8,334 nt of DNA, taken from Clostridia bacterium. Lineage in GTDB: Bacteria; Bacillota; Clostridia; Oscillospirales; SIG627. How positions within the stretch are numbered: the stretch's first letter is position 1; every line of letters starts with the position of its first letter. The notes beneath the pieces are model-generated. The model was not told the origin of the DNA. It searched no databases and saw only the letters and a program-made list of their open reading frames with translations. Shown here in pieces: positions 1-5,546 of this stretch. Where the stretch lies: positions 1-8,334 of the forward strand of contig JAFTEP010000076.1 of assembly GCA_017453605.1 (NCBI GenBank), read 5' to 3'. The translations under genes and the position numbers were made by a program.

Positions 1-9
1 AATTTAGCT

Positions 10-38
10 GCGGTGTACTTCCTTACGAAGTACACCGC
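10..38. repeat. Perfect 12-bp inverted repeat (hairpin)
   Basis: The arms GCGGTGTACTTC (10-21) and GAAGTACACCGC (27-38) are exact reverse complements around the 5-nt loop CTTAC. Neither side has a clear T-run, so it is not a convincing intrinsic terminator on either strand. It may be a dispersed repeat, or the terminator-like end of a gene outside the window. The word GGTGTACT from its left arm occurs again at 170-177. The structure is certain; its role is not. Confidence 0.6.
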
Positions 39-130
39 CAACGCGCGAGTATCAGGATCCGTCCCGCGTCCGCGCAAAGCGCGCTCGTGCGGTTCTCATT
101 TTGCGGTTGTCAGCCGGAGGACACGGTGCG

Positions 131-167
131 GGGAAAAAGCTCCGGCGTCCCGATCGGGACGCCGGAG
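131..167 (-). terminator. Intrinsic terminator of the MATE exporter gene
   Basis: Positions 140-167 form a perfect 28-bp palindrome (12-bp GC-rich stem, loop GATC at 152-155). Read on the minus strand, the hairpin is followed at once by CTTTTTCCCC (139-130), the U-tract expected of a Rho-independent terminator. It begins 21 bp beyond the stop codon of the leftward MATE gene (stop 191-189), which fits in orientation and distance. On the plus strand no T-run follows. Confidence 0.88.
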
Positions 168-188
168 AAGGTGTACTCGGCGAGGCTG

Positions 189-1664
189 TCAGACACTCAC
201 GGTGTCTTCGGCGGATTCAAGAGACGGCGCTTCCTCCGGGTGCGGCTGCGAGAGCTCCCGTCTGTGCTTCGTGATGAAGCTGACGTAGAGCACGATCGCC
301 GTGACGCAGCAGAGGATATCCGCGATCGGAGTCGCCCACACGAGCCCGTAGATCGGGATAAGCGCGCGGAGTATGAACATAAGCGGGATATCGAGGATGC
401 CCTTTCTGAGGAGCGCGAGGATCAGCGAGCTGAGCGCGTGTCCCGTTGCCTGGAAGAAGCTGATGACCGTGTATGCGACCGCGGAGAACGGCGCCCCGAT
501 GCAGAGGATCAAGAGAAAGCTCTTCGCGAAATCGTGCGAGAACCCGGCGTCTTGGATGAAGATGCCCGTGAACTCATAGGGGAACAGAAGATTTCCCAGC
601 ATACACAAAAGCGCGACTCCGACCGACATCGCCGCCGAGGTGTAGAGCACCGCTTCCATCCTTTTGCGGTTTCCGGACGCGTAGTTGTATCCGATCAGCG
701 GCAGGACTCCCTGAGTCATTCCCCTCACGACCGAGTGCGCGAGCATATTGACCTTTTTTGCGACGCCGACTCCCGCCTGAACCTCGACGCCGAGGCGGAT
801 CCCGCCAACGAGGGTGTTGTGTCCCGCCCAGTACATAAGGTTGTCTAAGAACGCGTAGGATATGTTCTCGCAGAGCGTCATAAGGCAGGCGGGGATCCCG
901 ACGGTTATGACGTCCTTCGGGATAGAGTCGCCGAACATCGCCCGGGAGGGATTGGCCCTTATCACCATTTCGGCGTAACGGCGCCTCATTATTATTATAA
1001 AATAGAGGAAAGCGACGACGTTTGAGATCGCCGTGGCGATAGCGGCTCCGAGCGCCTCGTGGCCGGGCGGCAGGATCACGAACATGAAAAGCGGGTCGAG
1101 CGCGATGTTCAGAAGGCTGCCTATCGCTATGCCGACGCTCGCGCTCAAAGATCTGCCCTCGGCCCTGAACAGATGCGAGAACAGGGTGTTCATCGCGGTC
1201 GGGATGCCGCCCGCGACGATCGCGACGAGCATATACGAGCAGGCGTTGTTGTTGACTCCCGGATCGTGACCGCCCAGAAGCCTCACGAAATCGCCCATGA
1301 ATATCAGAGCCCCGAGCGAATAGAGCGCGGTCACGGCGAGACAGCCGTAGATCGCGAACGCCGAGGCGCGTTTCGCCTTGCTCTTGTCCTTCTGCCCGAG
1401 TGCGCGGCTTATAACGCTCGCGCCGCCGACCCCGAACAGATTCGAGATGGCCGACAGGAACATGAACGCGGGCATACAGACCGTAACGGACGTTATCATC
1501 GTGTCTGCGACGCTCTCGTCGGCGAGACCTACGAAGAACGTGTCCGCCATATTGTAGATCACGAGGATGATCTGCCCTATGACGGATGGGAGCGCGAGCT
1601 CCATTATCGCGGAAAAAACGGGCTTGTTCTCAAAAAGCTCTTTCCGCCTTGCGCTTGACGACAT
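189..1664 (-). CDS. MATE-family multidrug/metabolite efflux transporter
   Basis: This gene encodes a 491-residue polytopic inner-membrane protein of the MATE family, cation-coupled antiporters that export drugs or metabolites. Visible family signatures are the N-terminal run ALPSVIGQIILVIYNMADTF, the segment GVGGASVISRALGQKD after the second helix, and a repeated two-bundle layout of about 12 hydrophobic helices; the second half has GYNYASGN, typical of the clostridial MepA/DinF-like branch. MATE proteins are usually about 450 residues; the extra length is a charged C-terminal tail (about the last 25 residues, rich in E, P and S). The start at 1664 has GGGAG 11 nt upstream (1680-1676) and lies directly before the family's first helix. 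It is divergent from the LysR gene at 1840, which probably regulates it, and ends in a strong terminator at 167-131. The substrate cannot be read from the sequence. Confidence 0.95.
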   Translation of the reverse strand: MSSSARRKELFENKPVFSAIMELALPSVIGQIILVIYNMADTFFVGLADESVADTMITSVTVCMPAFMFLSAISNLFGVGGASVISRALGQKDKSKAKRASAFAIYGCLAVTALYSLGALIFMGDFVRLLGGHDPGVNNNACSYMLVAIVAGGIPTAMNTLFSHLFRAEGRSLSASVGIAIGSLLNIALDPLFMFVILPPGHEALGAAIATAISNVVAFLYFIIIMRRRYAEMVIRANPSRAMFGDSIPKDVITVGIPACLMTLCENISYAFLDNLMYWAGHNTLVGGIRLGVEVQAGVGVAKKVNMLAHSVVRGMTQGVLPLIGYNYASGNRKRMEAVLYTSAAMSVGVALLCMLGNLLFPYEFTGIFIQDAGFSHDFAKSFLLILCIGAPFSAVAYTVISFFQATGHALSSLILALLRKGILDIPLMFILRALIPIYGLVWATPIADILCCVTAIVLYVSFITKHRRELSQPHPEEAPSLESAEDTVSV

Positions 1665-1697
1665 TTCCCTTTTTTCTCCCTTTTTGCGTGCTGCAGT

Positions 1698-1723
1698 CGG
1701 GAAAACTCTCTCTTTTTTTCCCG
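1698..1723 (-). other. Leader hairpin of the MATE transcript
   Basis: CGGGAAAA (1698-1705) and TTTTCCCG (1716-1723) are exact reverse complements around a 10-nt pyrimidine-rich loop. If the MATE transcript starts near 1758, this 8-bp stem lies in its roughly 94-nt untranslated leader, ending 33 nt before the start codon. It may stabilise the mRNA or simply be a chance A/T-rich inverted repeat. Confidence 0.35.
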
Positions 1724-1764
1724 GACCGTCCTCAAAAACATATTTTTAAGAAAATGTACTTAAT

Positions 1765-1792
1765 ATTATATTGACAAATTCGATAAAGTCAA
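1765..1792 (-). promoter_or_regulatory. Leftward promoter for the MATE gene
   Basis: On the minus strand, TTGACT (1792-1787) and a perfect TATAAT (1770-1765) are separated by 16 nt. The predicted transcript starts near 1758, leaving a leader of about 94 nt before the MATE start at 1664. The element lies almost wholly within the rightward lysR promoter (1771-1800), so RNA polymerase could occupy only one at a time. Confidence 0.65.
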
Positions 1793-1800
1793 ATTATAAT
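1771..1800 (+). promoter_or_regulatory. Rightward sigma-A promoter for the LysR gene
   Basis: A perfect TTGACA (1771-1776) and a perfect TATAAT (1795-1800) are spaced by 18 nt in an AT-rich spacer. The predicted start is near 1807, giving a leader of about 33 nt before the ATG at 1840. Its -35 box directly abuts the -10 box of the opposing MATE promoter. Such overlap suits LysR-type autoregulation with divergent control of a neighbour. Confidence 0.8.
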
Positions 1801-1812
1801 ATATTCAGCATC

Positions 1813-1829
1813 TATAAAATTATCTTATA
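1813..1829. promoter_or_regulatory. Candidate LysR operator in lysR leader
   Basis: TATAA (1813-1817) and TTATA (1825-1829) are exact inverted arms around 7 nt, and the element contains the T-N11-A signature (T1815, A1827) typical of LysR-type binding sites. It lies between the promoter and the ribosome binding site. AT-rich DNA produces such matches by chance, so this is only a candidate. Confidence 0.3.
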
Positions 1830-1839
1830 TGGGGGCATT

Positions 1840-2739
1840 ATGGTCGATCCAAAGCTTTATTCGCTGGTGAAAGTGCACGAATCAGGGAGCTTCGTGGCGG
1901 CGGCAAAACAACTTTCGGTGACTCAGCCTGCGGTGAGCCAGCACGTCAAGGCGCTCGAGGGCGAGCTGAACGTCAGGATCTTCGAGCGCACGAACGGGAA
2001 GCTCGTTCTGACGAAACAGGGCGAGATGGTCGTGCGCTGCGCCAAACGGATGATCGGTCTGGAAAACGCGCTTAAAAACGAGCTGGAGAACAGCGTCACG
2101 AACGTGGAGCATCTGACGATAGGCATTACGCACACCGCCGAATCGAACCCGATCGCCGAGGCGCTCGCGAAATACTGCGCCGAACAGCGCGGGATCAGTA
2201 TAAAAATAATTACTGACACTATAAGTAATCTTTATGAAAGGCTTCGCAGTTACGAGCTCGATATAGCGATAGTAGAGGGCAGGATCAACGACGCGGGGAT
2301 AAGATACCTTATGCTCGACACCGACTATCTCGTGCTGGCGGTCTCTCCGAACCATCCCTTCGCGGGTCGGAGCATGGTGACTTTGGGCGAACTCAAGCGC
2401 GAAAGGATGATCCTGAGACTTCCGACCTCGGGTACGACAAACCTCTTTGTCGCGCACCTCGAGAGCAACAATATGTCGATCTCGGATTTCAACGTCATTC
2501 TTGAAGTCGACAACGCCGCGACGATAAAGGACCTTGTCAGGCGAGACTTCGGCGTCTCGATCCTGCCGCGAAGCGTGTGCCTGGACGAGCTGAAAAAGAG
2601 CAAGATCTCCGTGGTCCCCGTCGAAAACCTCTCCATGATGAGAGAAGTCAATATCGCCTACCGCAGCGATTTCTCTCAGCTCGAGCTGTTGAAAAACATC
2701 ATCCGCTCTTACAACGAGACCGTGAAGATATATATGTGA
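1840..2739 (+). CDS. LysR-family transcriptional regulator
   Basis: This is a 299-residue LysR-type regulator, the usual family length. Residues 1-60 form the winged helix-turn-helix, with the classic ESGSFVAAAKQLSVTQPAVS (14-33) followed by QHVKALEGELNVRIFER. Residues from about 88 onward form the effector-binding domain, with the typical IAIVEG and LGVSILP-like (here FGVSILPRSV) strands. The effector is unknown. The ATG at 1840 was chosen because MVDPKLYSLVKVHESGS matches where family members begin and GGGGG sits at 1831-1835; an in-frame TTG at 1771 would overlap the -35 box and add 23 unrelated residues. It faces away from the MATE gene and shares overlapping promoters with it, so regulation of that exporter plus autoregulation is the natural inference. 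One internal stretch (about 2199-2235) is unusually AT-rich, with codons such as ATA and AGT that differ from the rest of the gene. Confidence 0.93.
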   Translation: MVDPKLYSLVKVHESGSFVAAAKQLSVTQPAVSQHVKALEGELNVRIFERTNGKLVLTKQGEMVVRCAKRMIGLENALKNELENSVTNVEHLTIGITHTAESNPIAEALAKYCAEQRGISIKIITDTISNLYERLRSYELDIAIVEGRINDAGIRYLMLDTDYLVLAVSPNHPFAGRSMVTLGELKRERMILRLPTSGTTNLFVAHLESNNMSISDFNVILEVDNAATIKDLVRRDFGVSILPRSVCLDELKKSKISVVPVENLSMMREVNIAYRSDFSQLELLKNIIRSYNETVKIYM

Positions 2740-2766
2740 AAGTCTTTGCCGGCATCCGCGCTATGC

Positions 2767-2820
2767 TGTCATTCTGACGCGTCACCGTTTTGTCATCCCG
2801 AGCGAAGCGAAGGATCTTTT
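2767..2820. repeat. Fragments of a dispersed GAGCGAAGCGAAGGATC-type repeat
   Basis: TGTCATCCCGAGCGAAGCGA begins at 2791 and runs on into AGGATCTTTT to 2820. A shorter copy of its beginning, TGTCATTCTGA, lies at 2767-2777. Sequences of the form TCATnCTGAGCGAAGCGAAGnATCT recur in intergenic regions of many bacterial genomes, as I recall. Only two pieces are visible here, so the claim that it is dispersed rests on recollection rather than on this window. Confidence 0.5.
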
Positions 2821-2821
2821 G

Positions 2822-2851
2822 TCTCCTGCAAATATATCTCCTGCAAATATA
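2822..2851. repeat. 15-bp tandem repeat, two exact copies
   Basis: TCTCCTGCAAATATA occurs at 2822-2836 and again at 2837-2851 without change. Its first eight bases, TCTCCTGC, recur at 2884-2891, where they run into the hairpin arm. This suggests local slippage duplication in non-coding DNA. No gene crosses it. Confidence 0.85.
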
Positions 2852-2889
2852 ATAGAAAGCGAAGATATCTTCCGGACACTTTTTCTCCT

Positions 2890-2923
2890 GCCTGACCCCC
2901 GGGCGAAAGCCCGGGGGTCAGGC
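2890..2923 (+). terminator. 15-bp GAAA-capped hairpin, possible lysR terminator
   Basis: Positions 2890-2904 and 2909-2923 pair perfectly over 15 bp, around a GAAA tetraloop closed by C-G, an exceptionally stable RNA fold. Only TTT follows (2924-2926), and the hairpin starts 150 bp after the lysR stop, so it is a weak canonical terminator. It is the only strong structure between lysR and the next promoter. It may instead be part of an intergenic repeat family. Confidence 0.45.
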
Positions 2924-2926
2924 TTT

Positions 2927-3004
2927 GCGCAAGCTGTGAGCCGATATGGCCGCGCCGGGGCGGGTAAGTGAGAAAAACGGGGATGATTTTTTTATAGATT
3001 TTAT
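2927..3004. other. Rest of the intergenic region, no gene seen
   Basis: The gene-free stretch between lysR (stop 2739) and the next gene is about 385 bp. Beyond the repeats and hairpin listed separately, it holds a GC-rich segment (about 2941-2968) and then an AT-rich lead-in to the promoter. A minus-strand reading frame across 2793-3020 is made from the repeats and has no protein-like character or ribosome binding site that I can see. Confidence 0.6.
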
Positions 3005-3033
3005 TTGACAGACGGCTCAATAATTGATATAAT
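3005..3033 (+). promoter_or_regulatory. Consensus sigma-A promoter of the six-gene operon
   Basis: TTGACA (3005-3010) and TATAAT (3028-3033) are both perfect and are separated by the optimal 17 nt. Transcription should begin near 3040, leaving a leader of about 85 nt before the first gene. The promoter implies strong vegetative expression unless something blocks it. No other promoter of this quality was seen between here and 8334. Confidence 0.88.
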
Positions 3034-3062
3034 TAAGAATACAAAAGATTATCCGCGCGAAG

Positions 3063-3093
3063 CCGATCGGCGGATCCGGGCTTTTTCGATCGG
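3063..3093 (+). promoter_or_regulatory. Leader hairpins, possible attenuator
   Basis: Two mutually exclusive folds are visible in the operon leader. One pairs CCGATC (3063-3068) with GAT-c-CGG (3073-3079, one bulged base) and is followed by GCTTTTT (3080-3086), like a weak terminator. The other pairs CCGATCG (3063-3069) with CGATCGG (3087-3093) and loops out the T-run. No known riboswitch class was recognised. The stems are short, so regulation by attenuation is a guess. Confidence 0.3.
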
Positions 3094-3110
3094 AAAGATG
3101 CGATCTTGAC

Positions 3111-3116
3111 AAGGAG
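3111..3116 (+). promoter_or_regulatory. Ribosome binding site deciding the start of operon gene 1
   Basis: AAGGAG lies 3 nt before the ATG at 3120 and 9 nt before the in-frame ATG at 3126. The usual spacing favours 3126, which removes only two residues (Met-Thr). Confidence 0.7.
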
Positions 3117-3125
3117 AAAATGACA

Positions 3126-3728
3126 ATGAAAACGGAAACGACTGTTGTGACGACCAAAGGAGTCGGGTTGAACGAAGCCCTCGCCGCCGCGGAAAAGGCG
3201 GGGACCGACGCCGGACTCGACAAGAAGAGCGCCCTGCACCTGAGGCTTCTCTCCGAAGAGCTTTTCGGGATACTGCGCGGGATCGCCGGAGACTTCAGCG
3301 CGAGCTGTTGGACTGAGTATGAAAACAAAAATTTCGAGCTTCACATGAAAGCCGACGTCGAGATGAGCGACGAAATGCGCGAGCAGTTCCTCAACGCCTC
3401 CTCTTCCGGCAAAAACTCCGCCGCTGTCGGCTTCATGGGAAAGATAAAGGTGTTCATCGCCGACACTCTTCTCAGCGCGAAGCAGGCGCTGCCCTACGCG
3501 ATGATGAACGCCGCGAGCGCGTATCCTTCGGGGAACGCCGGCGAGTGCGTGTCGATCTGGACGATGGCGGCGTATAAAGAAGAACTCCAGAAGCACATCA
3601 AGGATCAGGACGAGGCTCACGCCGCCTGGGACGAGCTCGAAAAATCAATCGTCGCGAACATCGCCGACGATGTCAAAGTGAAGATCATCGGCAGCAACGT
3701 CGAGATCATAGTAATCAAGACCTTTTGA
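3126..3728 (+). CDS. RsbW-like (GHKL fold) protein lacking ATP-binding motifs
   Basis: This is a soluble protein of 200 residues (202 if the ATG at 3120 is used) and the first gene of the operon. I do not recognise a named family, but the layout resembles RsbW/SpoIIAB anti-sigma kinases. There is an alpha-helical segment with LRLLSEELFG (39-48) where the N-box helix would be, then a strand pair FSASCWTEYENKNFELHMKA, and a C-terminal strand VEIIVIKTF like the last strand of RsbW-type ATPases. The N-box asparagine is replaced (Glu-Glu-Leu-Phe-Gly) and no DxGxG box is visible; GFMGKIKVFIADTL could be a remnant of the second glycine-rich box. If the fold is right, it has lost ATP binding and may act only as a binding partner of the STAS protein encoded 26 nt downstream. 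The middle (about 120-170) is an insertion rich in Ala and charged residues. Function is inferred mainly from context. Confidence 0.55.
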   Translation: MKTETTVVTTKGVGLNEALAAAEKAGTDAGLDKKSALHLRLLSEELFGILRGIAGDFSASCWTEYENKNFELHMKADVEMSDEMREQFLNASSSGKNSAAVGFMGKIKVFIADTLLSAKQALPYAMMNAASAYPSGNAGECVSIWTMAAYKEELQKHIKDQDEAHAAWDELEKSIVANIADDVKVKIIGSNVEIIVIKTF

Positions 3729-3740
3729 AGGTCATACATA

Positions 3741-3746
3741 AGGAGG
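3741..3746 (+). promoter_or_regulatory. Ribosome binding site of the STAS gene
   Basis: AGGAGG, the full anti-Shine-Dalgarno complement, sits 8 nt before the ATG at 3755. It rules out the earlier in-frame ATG at 3725, which would precede this site and overlap the previous stop codon. Confidence 0.85.
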
Positions 3747-3754
3747 ATCATAAA

Positions 3755-4051
3755 ATGACGATCAACAAAAATCTCAACGGCGACGCTCTTACCGTCAGCC
3801 TCGAGGGAAGACTCGACACCCTCACCGCTCCGGCGCTCGAAACCGAGCTGAAAAATTCTCTGGACGGCGTCAAGACTCTCGCGTTCGATCTTGAAAAGCT
3901 CGAATACATTTCTTCCGCGGGACTTCGCGTTCTCCTCTCCGCTCAGAAGGCGATGAAAGCCAAGGGCGAAATGAAGGTGAAAAACGTCAACGACACGATA
4001 ATGGAGATATTTGAGGTCACCGGTTTTTCGGATATTCTATCTATCGAATAA
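3755..4051 (+). CDS. STAS-domain anti-anti-sigma-like protein
   Basis: The protein is 98 residues, a single cytoplasmic STAS domain of the SpoIIAA/RsbV type. GRLDTLTAPALE (18-29) matches the first conserved helix region, and YISSAGLRVLL (51-61) is the phosphorylation loop. Alignment to SpoIIAA (DSSG) and RsbV (DSTG) puts Ser54 at the phosphorylated serine; Ser53 replaces the preceding aspartate. EIFEVTGFSDILSIE closes the domain. In this family the unphosphorylated form binds an anti-sigma factor or other partner and a PP2C phosphatase restores it; the phosphatase follows after 9 nt. The protein is a paralogue of the STAS domain in the kinase fusion at 5547, sharing YISSAGLRV and EIFE-x-TGF. 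The start at 3755 is fixed by AGGAGG. No sigma factor is encoded nearby, so the final target is unknown. Confidence 0.93.
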   Translation: MTINKNLNGDALTVSLEGRLDTLTAPALETELKNSLDGVKTLAFDLEKLEYISSAGLRVLLSAQKAMKAKGEMKVKNVNDTIMEIFEVTGFSDILSIE

Positions 4052-4060
4052 CTTTCTTTG

Positions 4061-5542
4061 ATGAAAGAGACGAAAAATTCTTTTTTTTCCAGACTGCGCG
4101 CCAAACTGACCGCCGACGAGATGTTCCACGAAACGGAGGTCCAGGCGAACAGGCTCGGCGCGCTCATTCTGCTGGTCAGCGGGATCATTTTGGTCATCAT
4201 CCTCATCCTGACGGCGCTCGGGGTTTTTATCCTGACGCTCGACACGGTCTTTCCGCCCTCGATCCAGGCGATCGCCGAGATCGTCATCCTGCTCGCGGTC
4301 TGCCGTGCCGTCAAGTATGACGCCTGGTGGCTCAAGCCCTTTCTTCTGCTCGGGCTCGTTTTGGTCTACGCGCGCCTCGACAGTATGCTGACCCACAAGG
4401 CGGCGATCCTCATGGTGATCCCCGTGGTGTTCAGCAGCCGCTATTTCTCGAGGCGTCTGACGGTGTTCACTTCCGTCGTGACCACCGTCGCCTTCGCGTT
4501 CTCCGCTTTCTGGGGCTCGACGCACGGTCTCATAAACCTCAACATCGTCACCTTCCCCGAAGGCACGGTGATGACGGCGACGGGCGGCTTCCTCGGCGAC
4601 GCGATCCTGAACGCCGGAGCGAGCGACGGGATGCTGCAGATGAACACGATGATCTTCGACTTCCTGCCGAAATGGCTGATGTTCTCGATCATTTCCATCA
4701 TCAGCTGCAATATCGCGCGCCGCGGAAGAAAAATGGTCGTCTCACAGCACGAGAAGGACCTGAAGAGCGCGAGGATAGAGTCGGAGCTCAGCCTTGCGAC
4801 GCGCATCCAGGCGGATATGCTTCCGAACACCTTCCCGGCGTTCCCCGGAAGACCGGAATTTGACGTTTTCGCCTCAATGAATCCGGCCAAAGAAGTCGGA
4901 GGCGATTTCTACGACTTCTTCCTTATCGACGACGACCATCTGTGCATGGTCATGGCCGACGTTTCGGGCAAGGGTGTTCCGGCGGCGCTTTTCATGATGG
5001 CTTCAACGATCATCCTCGCCAACAACGCGCTCATGGGAAAGAGCCCCTCTCAGATCCTGACCGAGACGAACGCCGCGATCTGCTCGAACAACCGCGAGGA
5101 GATGTTCGTGACCGTCTGGCTCGGCATCCTCGAGATCTCCACGGGAAAGCTCGTCGCCTCCAACGCCGGACACGAATATCCCGCCGTCAGGGATCCCGGC
5201 GGAAAGTTTGAGCTCGTCAGGGGCAAGCACGGCTTTGTTCTCGGCGGGATGGACGGAGTAAGCTACAAGGAGCACGAGATCTTTTTGAGACCCGGCTCCA
5301 AGATCTTCCTCTACACCGACGGAGTGCCCGAGGCGACCGACGCCGCGGGAAATATGTTCGGCACCGAAAAAATGATCGACGCTCTGAACGCCGACCCTGA
5401 CGCGACGCCCGAAGAGGTCCTGAAAAACGTGAAGACCTCCGTCGACCGCTTCGTAAACACCTCGGAACAGTTCGACGATCTGACGATGCTCTGTCTTGAC
5501 TACAAGGGCGTCGCCGACGATAAAAACCAAAACGGAGAATAA
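4061..5542 (+). CDS. Membrane-bound SpoIIE/RsbU-type PP2C serine phosphatase
   Basis: The protein has 493 residues: a short cytoplasmic N-terminus, six predicted membrane helices (about 32-58, 68-83, 89-105, 111-125, 133-151, 205-219), a helical linker (about 222-255), and a C-terminal PP2C domain. The phosphatase motifs are intact: EVGGDFYD (278-285), ADVSGKG (299-305), NAGHE (368-372), YTDG (418-421) and FDDLT (471-475). Asp282, Asp300, Asp420 and Asp473 are the expected metal ligands of this family. It should dephosphorylate the phosphoserine of a STAS partner, and one STAS gene lies on each side. A roughly 50-residue loop (152-203) between helices 5 and 6 is probably outside the cell and could sense a signal; I recognise no named sensor domain. 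The start at 4061 has no clear Shine-Dalgarno, so translation may be coupled to the STAS gene ending 9 nt upstream; a TTG at 4058 is an alternative. Confidence 0.93.
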   Translation: MKETKNSFFSRLRAKLTADEMFHETEVQANRLGALILLVSGIILVIILILTALGVFILTLDTVFPPSIQAIAEIVILLAVCRAVKYDAWWLKPFLLLGLVLVYARLDSMLTHKAAILMVIPVVFSSRYFSRRLTVFTSVVTTVAFAFSAFWGSTHGLINLNIVTFPEGTVMTATGGFLGDAILNAGASDGMLQMNTMIFDFLPKWLMFSIISIISCNIARRGRKMVVSQHEKDLKSARIESELSLATRIQADMLPNTFPAFPGRPEFDVFASMNPAKEVGGDFYDFFLIDDDHLCMVMADVSGKGVPAALFMMASTIILANNALMGKSPSQILTETNAAICSNNREEMFVTVWLGILEISTGKLVASNAGHEYPAVRDPGGKFELVRGKHGFVLGGMDGVSYKEHEIFLRPGSKIFLYTDGVPEATDAAGNMFGTEKMIDALNADPDATPEEVLKNVKTSVDRFVNTSEQFDDLTMLCLDYKGVADDKNQNGE

Positions 5543-5546
5543 TAAA

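Noticed and set aside
87..848. Long plus-strand reading frame (253 codons) opposite the MATE gene
   Set aside because: It is rich in Arg, Asp and Glu with no hydrophobic core pattern, and is the antisense shadow of a clear membrane protein.
1771..1839. Upstream TTG start for the LysR gene
   Set aside because: It would begin inside the -35 box of the gene's own promoter, and the added 23 residues do not resemble the family.
2822..2851. Tandem repeat considered as a CRISPR array
   Set aside because: The two 15-bp units are directly adjacent with no spacers, and no cas genes are nearby.
2793..3020. Small minus-strand reading frame in the intergenic region
   Set aside because: It is built from the repeats and the hairpin and has no protein-like feature.
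3033..3620. Minus-strand reading frame of 195 codons across operon gene 1 and its promoter
   Set aside because: It runs through the consensus promoter, leader and gene 1 on the other strand and has low-complexity composition.
3725..3754. Upstream ATG start for the STAS gene
   Set aside because: It overlaps the previous stop codon and precedes the AGGAGG that serves the ATG at 3755.
5496..5546. Upstream start for the STAS-kinase gene
   Set aside because: It lies inside the phosphatase gene and adds 17 residues before the STAS domain; the ATG at 5547 has a GGAG at good spacing.
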